DNA of 63,855 bases. Origin: a virus. A program made the position numbers and the translations under genes. Positions 7,217 through 14,715 of the stretch are shown here, piece by piece (the stretch's first letter is position 1; every line of letters starts with the position of its first letter). The DNA lies in IMG/VR virus record IMGVR_UViG_3300022698_000087, positions 1 to 63,855 of that record; one strand, given 5' to 3'. Below the pieces are notes generated by a model. It was not told the DNA's origin and ran no database searches. It saw only the letters and a program-made list of their open reading frames with translations.

Positions 7217-7692
7217 AATCCGACTCTATTTATCTTGAATTGCCTATACAGCTCCATGGCAAACTTGTTCCCAATAAACTTTGTAACCATCTGCAGATGA
7301 ACTAAGCAGAAGATCGGCCCGTGTTTTTGTCCCCATGTCACAAGGTGAGCAAGCTCATGAATAGCTTGAAACTTGTCAGGGGACTTACCGAACTTCAATG
7401 TGAACGTCCCTGTGGCACGGTTCCTGCTGCAACATGCAGAGCCCGTTGTTCTTCTTCCGCTATATCGTACTGCAAAAGATACTTCACCGAAGTGAGTACA
7501 GAACCAAAGGCCTCTCACTATTTCCTTCAGGAACAGACTGTTTTCAGTAGGAGAGATCTGTGGGACATCAATCACTTTACGAAGGGCCCACTCTGATCTA
7601 TACTCTTTGATGCGTTGGAAGTCACGAGTCACCATTGGATACTTCGTAGCATCCCAAAGCGTCTTACAGTCCAGGTCGCTGTTTGTTATATA
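7213..7692 (-). CDS. Putative zinc metallohydrolase (HExxH), 159 aa
   Basis: The protein has HELAHLVTWGQKHG near its C terminus, a HExxH zinc motif with a downstream His, in the arrangement seen in small bacterial metallohydrolases of the TIGR04338 type. The start is uncertain: GTG at 7692 follows GGGGATAAGGCA and overlaps the upstream stop by a few bases, whereas the longest frame (GTG at 7794) has no ribosome site and overlaps by about 110 bp. A proteolytic or peptidoglycan role is possible; the substrate is unknown. Confidence 0.7.
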   Translation of the reverse strand, partial: YITNSDLDCKTLWDATKYPMVTRDFQRIKEYRSEWALRKVIDVPQISPTENSLFLKEIVRGLWFCTHFGEVSFAVRYSGRRTTGSACCSRNRATGTFTLKFGKSPDKFQAIHELAHLVTWGQKHGPIFCLVHLQMVTKFIGNKFAMELYRQFKINRVGL

Positions 7693-8105
7693 CACTGCCT
7701 TATCCCCAAGGTATATCCGCTTGTTCGGTTCATGGTCTTTCCCTTGAACGCCGAATCTAGTAGCTTCTGGAAGTTGCTTGCAATCTGTTGGCACCAGTGT
7801 TCTGCTAGTTCCGGATAGTCTTGGGAACTGTCAGTCCTTGGCACTACCGAGATTGACGTCAGACCACAGTACTCGTAAACAATCACTTCTGCATGATGAT
7901 TCTCAAGCAGAATATGCTCGTCATTGCTTGCCGAACGGTCGCAGGAGAAGAACGACGGCCATCTGGTTTCAATCAAGTCCATGATGTAGTCGATCTCTTC
8001 TCTCCACATATCCGCAGCAAGTGGATCGTCATCTTCGCACCAATCGGAAGAATCAATGTGGACCGTGATTGCCGCGTCATGATTATAGTATACGCCTCTG
8101 GGCAT
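7686..8105 (-). CDS. Hypothetical protein, 139 aa
   Basis: The ATG at 8105 has GGAGAGAGTAAA and is the first gene after the promoter at 8149-8177. The frame remains open further upstream but there crosses the promoter and the terminator, so the longer version is not real. The product is acidic in the N-terminal half, with several Cys and His. No family is recognised. Confidence 0.75.
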   Translation of the reverse strand: MPRGVYYNHDAAITVHIDSSDWCEDDDPLAADMWREEIDYIMDLIETRWPSFFSCDRSASNDEHILLENHHAEVIVYEYCGLTSISVVPRTDSSQDYPELAEHWCQQIASNFQKLLDSAFKGKTMNRTSGYTLGIRQCI

Positions 8106-8148
8106 TTTACTCTCTCCAAAAGATGTGTTTCGTTCTCCATCTACGTAA

Positions 8149-8177
8149 AGTATACTACATAGATTAAATCTATGCAA
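8149..8177 (-). promoter_or_regulatory. Promoter TTGCAT-17-TATACT
   Basis: -35 TTGCAT (8172-8177), 17-bp spacer that is itself palindromic (ATAGATTTAATCTAT overlaps it), and -10 TATACT (8149-8154), start region TATACTTTACGTAG. It lies immediately downstream of the terminator at 8189-8220 and drives 7686-8105 and the genes after it. Confidence 0.87.
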
Positions 8178-8188
8178 GTAGAAAATAT

Positions 8189-8220
8189 AAAAAATGCCGA
8201 GGCCCAGATGGGCCCCGGCA
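8189..8220 (-). terminator. Rho-independent terminator
   Basis: In the minus-strand transcript TGCCGGGGCCC pairs with GGGCCTCGGCA around a short loop and is followed by TTTTTT. It ends transcription of the serine-protease operon just before the next promoter. Confidence 0.9.
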
Positions 8221-8250
8221 CCGGAGGATGAGAAATGAGAGGGGAAGTGC

Positions 8251-9066
8251 TTAAAGAATGTCCAGAATCTCCTGGTCGAGATCCAGAACAGATTCGGCAT
8301 ATCCTATAACAGCACAATCAACAAGCCATTCTACATTGATGCCGACAAGTTTTCCATCTAGAAACATCGGGCCCCCACTGCATCCTGGAAAGGATAGCCC
8401 CTGATACAGAATGTAATTCTGGTTGTTTGTGTCTTTTTCATTTGACACCCGGCCCCACGTCATGATAAAATGCTGCTTCCACAAGTGCCCAGGAGGACAT
8501 CCAAAACAAATGATCTTTTCCCCAAGGTCCGGCCGTTTCATCGTCAGGTCCGCCCACACATCGCTAGAGCCGTCTATAATGACGGCCGCTAGATCATTGT
8601 CCGTGTCAAGCACGACTCGGACAATGTTCCACGTCTGGCCAGTGTATGCCGTCACAGCTCCAATTCCCCCGATGGTGAATAGCTTGGCCACATGTCTTGC
8701 CGTCAGCACAACATTATCGGACACAAATACTCCTGAGCCCATACCACCACCAAAGGCAGTCTCTATTCTAATAGAGACACACGGCCCTCGCAGCTGCTCG
8801 TATGTCAACCCGCCGTATCCATCGTCCGATAAAGAGTCCAACCCACCCTTTAGAGAGTCCAACCCACCCTTTAGAGAGTCCAACCCACCCTCTATGTCCT
8901 TCAAAGCGTGAAAGCTGGATAGGGCCCACTGGCGAGCGTTGTGGGATCGAAACTCGTTCTGGCTAGTTCTGATCTTCAGTTCCTTGACGTCTGCCTCCTG
9001 CCACGATGCCATCACCACCAGCAATCCCAGTACCAGTGTAATCAGAATGTTTGTTGCGGTCCTCAT
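8251..9066 (-). CDS. Membrane-anchored or exported trypsin-like serine protease, 271 aa
   Basis: The ATG at 9066 follows AGGAGAATTATTG. Residues 1-21 form a signal anchor (ILITLVLGLLVVMA), so the enzyme should work in the periplasm or at the cell surface. The catalytic triad is visible: His125 in TARHVA, Asp158 in DNDLAAV, Ser230 in PGCSGGP. Residues 59-79 are three tandem GGLDSLK repeats encoded by a 21-bp G-rich DNA repeat. A trypsin-fold protease that is not part of the head-maturation set is unusual in a phage; defence, lysis or superinfection roles are possible. Confidence 0.85.
   Translation of the reverse strand: MRTATNILITLVLGLLVVMASWQEADVKELKIRTSQNEFRSHNARQWALSSFHALKDIEGGLDSLKGGLDSLKGGLDSLSDDGYGGLTYEQLRGPCVSIRIETAFGGGMGSGVFVSDNVVLTARHVAKLFTIGGIGAVTAYTGQTWNIVRVVLDTDNDLAAVIIDGSSDVWADLTMKRPDLGEKIICFGCPPGHLWKQHFIMTWGRVSNEKDTNNQNYILYQGLSFPGCSGGPMFLDGKLVGINVEWLVDCAVIGYAESVLDLDQEILDIL
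8833..8893 (-). repeat. Tandem G-rich 21-bp repeat inside the protease gene
   Basis: Three 21-bp units carry AGGGTGGGTTGG on the coding strand and encode GGLDSLK repeats. The same GGGTGGGTTGG core occurs about nine times in non-coding DNA at 57689-57850, so the sequence appears to be maintained as DNA rather than only as protein. Confidence 0.8.
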
Positions 9067-9167
9067 CAATAATTCTCCTCATGTCTTCTGATATAGCTTT
9101 CCTTGTTGACTGCCGCAGCCGTCGCCAATTCATCCACAGAAAGACGACGGCCCTCAGTGACGCCCAC
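9066..9167 (-). CDS. Very small hypothetical protein, 33 aa, GTG start
   Basis: A GTG at 9167 opens 33 codons ending in a TGATG overlap with the protease ATG. The peptide (start GVTEGRRLSVDELATAAAVN) has a normal protein-like composition, unlike the overlapping longer frame. It fills the otherwise unexplained 100-bp gap after 9169-9522. The ribosome site is weak. Confidence 0.4.
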   Translation of the reverse strand: MGVTEGRRLSVDELATAAAVNKESYIRRHEENY

Positions 9168-9168
9168 C

Positions 9169-9522
9169 TCACTTGTTCCATACCCTGCAGTGTGCCAATC
9201 GATCCAAACCAAACGACGGGCACTCATAAACAGGAGTCACCATGTCGTTTTTCACGACGAGGTCATATAGAGCTTTCGCTTTCGGACAGTTCGCCTCAGA
9301 TCCAGGCTGGAACTTGTTGCACACATAGCACAAACAACTGTCGCGATGTGTACCCTTGAGATCACTTCGTACCCATACGAATTTTCCGTGATGCTGATAT
9401 CGTTCGTAGTTGGTTGTGTTCTTCGTCGAGGACACTATGGCCCGAACAATTCGTGTAGTTAGTATCACAATGCATAGTCCAAGGACAAGCACCGCACAGC
9501 CAATGTCAAGAAGGGAGGTCAT
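9169..9522 (-). CDS. Membrane-anchored Cys-rich protein, 117 aa
   Basis: The ATG at 9522 has AGGAGCCAAAT. Residues 1-30 are a single hydrophobic segment (LLDIGCAVLVLGLCIVILTT), followed by a soluble part with CLCYVC and further Cys and His, likely metal- or disulphide-bonded. It lies between the lipoprotein and the protease genes, all three predicted to be in the envelope. No family is recognised. Confidence 0.7.
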   Translation of the reverse strand: MTSLLDIGCAVLVLGLCIVILTTRIVRAIVSSTKNTTNYERYQHHGKFVWVRSDLKGTHRDSCLCYVCNKFQPGSEANCPKAKALYDLVVKNDMVTPVYECPSFGLDRLAHCRVWNK

Positions 9523-9540
9523 ATTTGGCTCCTAAATTAG

Positions 9541-9595
9541 GCTTGGCGGACGAGGGTTTATCCCCAAGTGGGCTCTTCTCATCCACCAAGCCACA
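9541..9595 (-). terminator. Long imperfect hairpin, possible terminator
   Basis: GGCTTGGTGGATGAG in the transcript pairs with CTCGTCCGCCAAGCC across about 25 bases, followed by TAATTTAGG. It separates the lipoprotein gene from 9169-9522. The U-tract is poor, so termination may be partial. Confidence 0.5.
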
Positions 9596-9609
9596 TTCCT
9601 TTGATTCTA

Positions 9610-10314
9610 TTAGAGGGTTGCCTGTGCTTCCTTGACGGCCTTTCTCGTTTCCGGCAGCTGTCCGTCCTTCAGCTGTTTGATGAGCTGCTTCGCCGCGTCT
9701 TCGCTCGGTTGGGTGTCGATGATCGTCTGGATGTTTCCGACGAGCTGTGTCACCGCCGTGGTCTTGATCTTCAACTGATTACTCAGAGCGGAAATGGTTT
9801 CCTGCAGGGCAGCTTCAGCTTCCTTTACCGCAGTGCTGACGGCGTCGGCCTTCTCAGCTTCCGCGTCTTCCTGGGTAATGTCGCCGGATCGCTTACGAGT
9901 CAAGCCCAAATAGCCAGCACCAAACGTGCCAAGGCCTAATATGCCCAGAGAGACGAGGCCGGTCTTTGCATTGAAGAGAAAGTCATGATTTGCTGTGGCC
10001 AGTTCCAGATCGGTTGTTACGGTGTTTGTAAGGATCTGGTCTTTCAGGTGTTTTGTCTCGGCCAGTTGTTTTAGTTCTTGGTCTGTAAGGGCGATAGCAG
10101 CTTTGAGATCGATTTCGAGCCGCTTAACATCGGCCAAGCTCGAATAGCCAAGGGGATTCTTGTAGTTTTCGCCGTCACCTAGACCGGCATCCTTCACATA
10201 GTTGATTGCGTCTTGGTCAGTCCGGCCCGGTGCCATCATCTCTGACAGTGTGCCGATGCATCCCGCCGAAATCATGGCGATAACCAATGCGGCAATTGCT
10301 AGTACTTTCTTCAT
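9610..10314 (-). CDS. Putative lipoprotein with internal membrane segment and coiled coil, 234 aa
   Basis: The ATG at 10314 follows GGAGACCTGAGTG; a GTG one codon earlier is an alternative. Residues 1-18 are a basic and hydrophobic signal ending in a lipobox-like MISAGC with Cys19. A second hydrophobic segment lies near residues 117-138 (VSLGILGLGTFGAGYLGL), and the flanking regions are long charged helices. A lipoprotein signal with a second membrane segment recalls unimolecular spanins, but there the membrane segment is C-terminal, so the fit is incomplete. Confidence 0.7.
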   Translation of the reverse strand: MKKVLAIAALVIAMISAGCIGTLSEMMAPGRTDQDAINYVKDAGLGDGENYKNPLGYSSLADVKRLEIDLKAAIALTDQELKQLAETKHLKDQILTNTVTTDLELATANHDFLFNAKTGLVSLGILGLGTFGAGYLGLTRKRSGDITQEDAEAEKADAVSTAVKEAEAALQETISALSNQLKIKTTAVTQLVGNIQTIIDTQPSEDAAKQLIKQLKDGQLPETRKAVKEAQATL

Positions 10315-10778
10315 CACTCAGGTCTCCTAAATAACCCTTCAACTACTGATTCAAGTGCAGCTACGTAGCCGCGTTTTCGTTTGATATATTCCCGATGAGC
10401 CTGTACTCTTAGATCCAGATTAGGAATGTTGTTGATGATCGATCTGGCCGCGTTGTATCTGGAGTCTAGTGCATCCTCCTCCATCTGCAATTTGGCGTAT
10501 TTGAGTACGTAGGTTTTCTCCGTACTGGAGATCCCCTCAATATTCATTGCCTTGTTTATCTGATCCTCAGTAGTTCGGCATATGATCTGTTTTCCAGATA
10601 CCAATGTCACACTGAAATCATCAAGGTTGGATGGAGTCTCATCCTTATCCTTGTCATAGTGAATCTCAAGGATCTCAGGCACCTGAGCATCCGCTATGGA
10701 CTGAGCAAACACGTCCGGAGTATCAGAGTAGACCTTGATTGTCTGTCCGTCCATAAAGATGATATCTATGGCTATCAT
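10314..10778 (-). CDS. Hypothetical protein, 154 aa
   Basis: The ATG at 10778 has GGAGTACTAA and follows the stop of 10779-11009 directly. The N-terminal half is beta-rich (IDIIFMDGQTIKVYS...VTLVSGKQIICRT) with two strand-turn-strand units; the C-terminal half is helical and basic. No family is recognised. It is coupled to the lipoprotein gene by a TGATG overlap. Confidence 0.75.
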   Translation of the reverse strand: MIAIDIIFMDGQTIKVYSDTPDVFAQSIADAQVPEILEIHYDKDKDETPSNLDDFSVTLVSGKQIICRTTEDQINKAMNIEGISSTEKTYVLKYAKLQMEEDALDSRYNAARSIINNIPNLDLRVQAHREYIKRKRGYVAALESVVEGLFRRPE

Positions 10779-11009
10779 TTAGTACTCCGTAGTAACATCC
10801 ATATCGACGCATTCGCCAAGCTCTGGAAAGAGGACGTCTACATCAGAGTGACCATGGATCTCTGTGAATGCGTATTCAAGGATGCGGCGATGTGTGTCTA
10901 TCAATTCGCCACCATCTTGACCTTCTACTGCACATTTGACAAGACATCCACTTTCGATGCGTGCCATGGCTGTGCCTCTTACGAACACGATTGCAATTGT
11001 AATATTCAT
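10779..11009 (-). CDS. Hypothetical protein, 76 aa
   Basis: The ATG at 11009 has GAGGACACT and lies 10 bp downstream of a consensus promoter -10. The protein begins with a beta-like hydrophobic stretch and contains two Cys in GCLVKC. It is the first gene of the 11.0-8.2 kb operon that encodes a lipoprotein, a membrane protein and the protease. Function unknown. Confidence 0.7.
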   Translation of the reverse strand: MNITIAIVFVRGTAMARIESGCLVKCAVEGQDGGELIDTHRRILEYAFTEIHGHSDVDVLFPELGECVDMDVTTEY

Positions 11010-11018
11010 AGTGTCCTC

Positions 11019-11047
11019 AGTATATCATTTCGTTGTGAGTCTGTCAA
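11019..11047 (-). promoter_or_regulatory. Consensus promoter TTGACA-17-TATACT
   Basis: -35 TTGACA (11042-11047) and -10 TATACT (11019-11024) on the minus strand are exactly 17 bp apart. It drives 10779-11009 and the envelope-protein operon down to the terminator at 8.2 kb. Confidence 0.92.
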
Positions 11048-11252
11048 CAACTTTCATTACATGTTTTAGGCCCATACTGGGAAGTTCTGACATGAATCCC
11101 AGCCAAGTCTTGTGGCACTTTAGGCACTTCCGAACAACTGCTCCATGGCTGTTTGGGACCACGCCGTAGTCCTCTGGAGTTACCCTCACAGGCACTCCAA
11201 GCTTTCCTTCACAGTGTCTACATCGTAGGGTGTAATCTCCTGGCGTTGCCAT
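11025..11252 (-). CDS. Zinc-finger protein, 75 aa
   Basis: The ATG at 11252 has GGAGAGATC. Two CxxC pairs (CRHC near residue 11 and CLKC near residue 43) form a likely zinc ribbon with a conserved W two residues after the second. Its 3' end overlaps the next promoter. It lies immediately downstream of the primase-helicase gene; no named family is recognised. Confidence 0.75.
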   Translation of the reverse strand: MATPGDYTLRCRHCEGKLGVPVRVTPEDYGVVPNSHGAVVRKCLKCHKTWLGFMSELPSMGLKHVMKVVDRLTTK

Positions 11253-11260
11253 GATCTCTC

Positions 11261-13624
11261 CTAAAATGGTGGCTCGTTAATTGACTCCGGGACATCCTGC
11301 CATACTGTCTTGAATCCGCTCACATGGTCCCAGGACTTTCGGCATTCACACAGGCTAGGTATTACAAAGCATCTGGGCTTTGTGCAGAAGTTAAGCCCGG
11401 TCTGTCCGCCCTTCCCCGGCATTGGGCTTTGACCTATGGTTTTGATCTCGGGGTAGCCCGCAGGGAGAACTCTCTTCATGAAGCGAGTTAGTCTGTTCAT
11501 CGAACATCGGTTCATGTAGTTCCCTGCGAACGTTTTGACAAAGTCGATGAGGTCCGCAAGTAGTTCGGTCTTAGCAATGATTAACTCCCACTCCTCGTGA
11601 CGGTTCAACACTTTACCTTCGTGAAGCTTGTCGTACCACCACGCCTCTTCTGGCGATAGATTCAACTGCTTCTGCTCCTGCAAGGCCTCGGTGTTTGGAG
11701 GCTCGCGGAGATCTACCTGCGTGACATCGTAGTTCATCAGGTAGTGAAGTAGGGCCTCATATCCGCCGTTGTTGAGCTGCTCATCGATAGCCTTGAAGTA
11801 CTTGGCATCTTTGCGGTGCTCTTCACTAACATCCAACATGCAGAAGCGTCGGTCATCCATCGCCACCGGAACAACCCACTCATTGTTGGACGCCATAATG
11901 AGATGAATATAGTTGGGAGATGCTTCTGCGTCGATACCCTTCTTTTCTACAATGATGTGCTCTTCTGTGATTATGGCTTTCAGAATACCTTCACTCTTCT
12001 TATCGCCCGCGAAGAACGCCTCATCGGCGAACAACACAACACAGTCACGCAGGTGGGCGTTGAATGATCCAACCAAGTGCTTGGAATTACTGATTGGAAC
12101 AAAGTGCTGGCCGAATAGATGTCCTACTTTCTTAGCGAAGAAGCTCTTACCAGTTCCCTGCTTTCCTCGAAGAACGATAGCAGTTCCGGCCGGTCGATCT
12201 GGATGCTGCACTGCGTCCGCAAGCCAAGCCATGACATATTTGAAGTAGCCCTCATCCTTTCCGCAAATATTGTCTCGAATGTGGTCCAGGAATAGCCCAC
12301 AATCTCCTGGTCTTGCTTCACAAGTGAACCCACGCCACAGGTTGAATGTCCCTGGGATTTCACGGCCTGGGACGAATACTATCTGGTCAAACTGTCTGCG
12401 GTGCTTGTGGAGCAACCACCACTTTCCCTTCGGCATAAACGTATCTTTACCGTCCTTGTCGGTTCCCACCTTGACATGTTGGTTCATGTATCTATTCTGG
12501 AAGTCGGCGAAGGTTTGTGTCTCTAGCTTTGGCCGTCCGAATGCGTGGTCGAACTCTTCGGAGATAACTCTGCACTTGCCACCCATCGATGAAATGACCG
12601 CGTGACGCTCATTAAGCTCCATCAATGATTTATCAACTGCACATTCCTTGGCCCGTTGGATCTGGCGAAGGGCGTAGGTCTCAGCACGTCCCTTGCACTG
12701 AAGCACTGACTCAGAGATTCCAAAGTCTTTATCTGTGATGATGGAGTAGATAACTTCATCGGATATCTGAGCACGTACCAGCTCGCACACTACGCAGAAT
12801 AGGGTTTCACTTCGTGACGTGAACCGTGTAGGATTATCTGGATCATGTCCCTGGGCAATGAGCACCTTAACCCACGGCTTTACTTCATCACCCAATTCGT
12901 CGAGGTCTTCAATTCGACGTATGTTTCCGGTGTCCACTTGCGGGGCCAGCTCTGACGTACCTCCAGAAAACCCAGAGGAGGCGGACATCTGCACATCCTG
13001 GGCTTTGGTGAAGTCTTCCAGAGGATAGGAAATGCTTTCATCAAAATGAACCAGTGCTGCCATGACTTCTGTTCGGCCCTTCTTACGCTTCTTTGCGTTT
13101 GGCCGATTCATTGTTCCAGGCAGTCGCATGATTCTGTCGATGTTGTGACAGCTGTCCCCTCCCAGGAGGATCTCCAGCTGCATATTGTATCTCTTGGCGT
13201 CCTCAGCCCTTTCAAGATTGCCATCGATAATGATGGGCTCCTCTAGCCTCCAGAACGCCTGATAGCCTCCACCGGAGAATATGACACAGGTGGGGACGGG
13301 CTTGAATTTCCTGATGCTTTCAAGGATTCGCTCTTGCTCAGCTTTGATGTCTTCACCGGCCCGAGGATCTACATCGACATGCAGGTACTCTACTGATTGG
13401 ATATTCTCTCGTGATGACTTCTTGTTCATGACCCCTATTGTGGGGTTTACTGAGAAGTAGATATTATGGGCTTGTCCCTGTGCGGTTAACCAGTCTTCTA
13501 ACTTCTGTGAGTCTTCTGCATTGAATGTGACTGTGTTGAGACGACCACCATCTACTGGTATGGCTGTAATTGTCCATGGACCATTAGGACGAAATTTCTG
13601 TAGGAACTCAAGAGCCTGTGACAT
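11261..13624 (-). CDS. PrimPol-helicase (archaeo-eukaryotic primase plus superfamily 3-type helicase)
   Basis: This 787-residue protein joins an N-terminal AEP-type primase domain, with the catalytic HVDVDPR motif and SGGGYQAFW plus RIMRLPGTMN, to a C-terminal AAA+ helicase with Walker A GKQGTGKS, acidic VLFADEAFFAG, sensor ASNNEW and arginine motif DDRRF. This architecture matches phage NrS-1-like PrimPol proteins (helicase part DUF5906). It should prime and unwind DNA at the phage fork. The start is set at 13624 after AAGGATATCGTTGACT; an ATG eight codons upstream is possible. It overlaps the nuclease gene. Confidence 0.93.
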   Translation of the reverse strand: MSQALEFLQKFRPNGPWTITAIPVDGGRLNTVTFNAEDSQKLEDWLTAQGQAHNIYFSVNPTIGVMNKKSSRENIQSVEYLHVDVDPRAGEDIKAEQERILESIRKFKPVPTCVIFSGGGYQAFWRLEEPIIIDGNLERAEDAKRYNMQLEILLGGDSCHNIDRIMRLPGTMNRPNAKKRKKGRTEVMAALVHFDESISYPLEDFTKAQDVQMSASSGFSGGTSELAPQVDTGNIRRIEDLDELGDEVKPWVKVLIAQGHDPDNPTRFTSRSETLFCVVCELVRAQISDEVIYSIITDKDFGISESVLQCKGRAETYALRQIQRAKECAVDKSLMELNERHAVISSMGGKCRVISEEFDHAFGRPKLETQTFADFQNRYMNQHVKVGTDKDGKDTFMPKGKWWLLHKHRRQFDQIVFVPGREIPGTFNLWRGFTCEARPGDCGLFLDHIRDNICGKDEGYFKYVMAWLADAVQHPDRPAGTAIVLRGKQGTGKSFFAKKVGHLFGQHFVPISNSKHLVGSFNAHLRDCVVLFADEAFFAGDKKSEGILKAIITEEHIIVEKKGIDAEASPNYIHLIMASNNEWVVPVAMDDRRFCMLDVSEEHRKDAKYFKAIDEQLNNGGYEALLHYLMNYDVTQVDLREPPNTEALQEQKQLNLSPEEAWWYDKLHEGKVLNRHEEWELIIAKTELLADLIDFVKTFAGNYMNRCSMNRLTRFMKRVLPAGYPEIKTIGQSPMPGKGGQTGLNFCTKPRCFVIPSLCECRKSWDHVSGFKTVWQDVPESINEPPF

Positions 13625-14036
13625 AGTCAACGATATCCTTAACGTCATTCGTCACGAGCACAGCCAATTGTCTATGAACCTCTTGGTTCTTTCCAGGCTT
13701 CGCGACGTAGTTGCACGCAGTATCAGCGTCGAATAGTAACCATTCCCGCGTCTTCGCAACATATAGAACAAGCCAAGCCCGTCCATCACTTATGCCTAGC
13801 TTGTCCAGGGCGTAGGCCCTACGCCTAAGCCACACTCTTTGTTGCGGGGAGAAGTGGGGGATGCGAATCGTTGTTGCTTCTTTGACCGGCCAATCCTCTA
13901 GGTATTTACATTCAATCCAACCACCGATGTACTGAATGTCAGGAGTGCCGGGATATGCAGGATTCTCAACGCTTGTAGCGTCTCGACCTGCCACATTCAG
14001 TGCTTTTACGAGAAGTTGTCTTTGTTGTTGTTCCAT
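13608..14036 (-). CDS. VRR-NUC-like PD-(D/E)xK nuclease, 142 aa
   Basis: The core reads PGTPDI (residues 29-34), GGWIECKY (39-46) and QRVWLRR, the D...ExK plus Q/R arrangement of small VRR-NUC or resolvase-like nucleases. Its place between DNA polymerase and PrimPol genes suggests a recombination or fork-processing role, perhaps branched-DNA cleavage. The ribosome site is weak; the next gene starts within its end. Confidence 0.85.
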   Translation of the reverse strand: MEQQQRQLLVKALNVAGRDATSVENPAYPGTPDIQYIGGWIECKYLEDWPVKEATTIRIPHFSPQQRVWLRRRAYALDKLGISDGRAWLVLYVAKTREWLLFDADTACNYVAKPGKNQEVHRQLAVLVTNDVKDIVDYVTGS

Positions 14037-14038
14037 GA

Positions 14039-14314
14039 TTAGCGGAGTCTAAGTCTCCACCTGTATGTCACGACTATTCTACCCATCTTGCCAGTCACTA
14101 CTGATCGACCTTCCGTTTGTAGTCTAATGTGTCTTCTCGATGTTCCGATTAGGAACCTAATCCTTGGTCTCTTTCTACATAGATGACCGTCGATTTGATC
14201 CCTGCCCACGCAAAATATGAGCATGAGCCCAAACAAGCATATTGAGAGTCCGAACCAAATTCTCTCAGCACGAGAGTCATTTAGACTCCAAAGATCCAAT
14301 GAAATCTTTATCAT
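14039..14314 (-). CDS. Small membrane protein, 91 aa
   Basis: The ATG overlaps the upstream stop (ATGA). Residues 20-37 (WFGLSICLFGLMLIFCVG) form one membrane segment followed by a very basic tail with many Arg. A single-pass protein with a cytoplasmic basic tail could tether DNA or replication proteins to the membrane, but this is speculation. Confidence 0.65.
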   Translation of the reverse strand: MIKISLDLWSLNDSRAERIWFGLSICLFGLMLIFCVGRDQIDGHLCRKRPRIRFLIGTSRRHIRLQTEGRSVVTGKMGRIVVTYRWRLRLR

Positions 14315-14715
14315 GATGTTTCCCTATATTCGCCATCAGCGGTGGGCTCATAAAACACCAATGTCACCAGCTCATGGGGTAGGAACCCGTCGTACACTTT
14401 TCGCATAACGGAATGCAGACCTGTAAATGTCCGGCACTCAGGGTCGTGCTCAAGCTCAAGCATCTTTCCATAGTGGATCAGGTCATTGAACGTCATCACT
14501 TTGGTGTCAAAGACGATTGCTCGCTCATCTCCGTCAACCAAAAATGGTTCGTATCCTTCGCTGCTTGCATCTCGAAGAACGATCTCCTCTCCAACAGTGA
14601 GGGTTGACCACTTGAGTCCTTTGCGTACCGTTAGATTGACACACGATTTGCCGTGGCCTGGAATATCCACAGGCTCGTGATTGTGAACATTGTTTTTGAA
14701 GAATAGTTGTCTCAT
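14311..14715 (-). CDS. Possible ASCH/PUA-like domain protein, 134 aa
   Basis: The ATG overlaps the polymerase stop. The stretch LTVRKGLKWSTLTVGEEIVL (residues 28-47) resembles the opening strands of ASCH-type PUA-like domains, which bind RNA or modified nucleotides; the rest contains FVVDGDERAIVFDTKV-like beta strands and a helical middle. The match is by eye and only partial, so the family is tentative. Confidence 0.65.
   Translation of the reverse strand: MRQLFFKNNVHNHEPVDIPGHGKSCVNLTVRKGLKWSTLTVGEEIVLRDASSEGYEPFLVDGDERAIVFDTKVMTFNDLIHYGKMLELEHDPECRTFTGLHSVMRKVYDGFLPHELVTLVFYEPTADGEYRETS

Noticed and set aside
7213-7794. Longer version of the metallohydrolase gene
   Set aside because: The GTG at 7794 has no ribosome site and overlaps the upstream gene by about 110 bp; the GTG at 7692 is favoured.
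8963-9223. Minus-strand frame of 86 codons overlapping the protease start
   Set aside because: Overlaps two better genes, poor composition (RRLRQSTRK... GGRRQG), weak start; a 33-codon frame fits the gap better.
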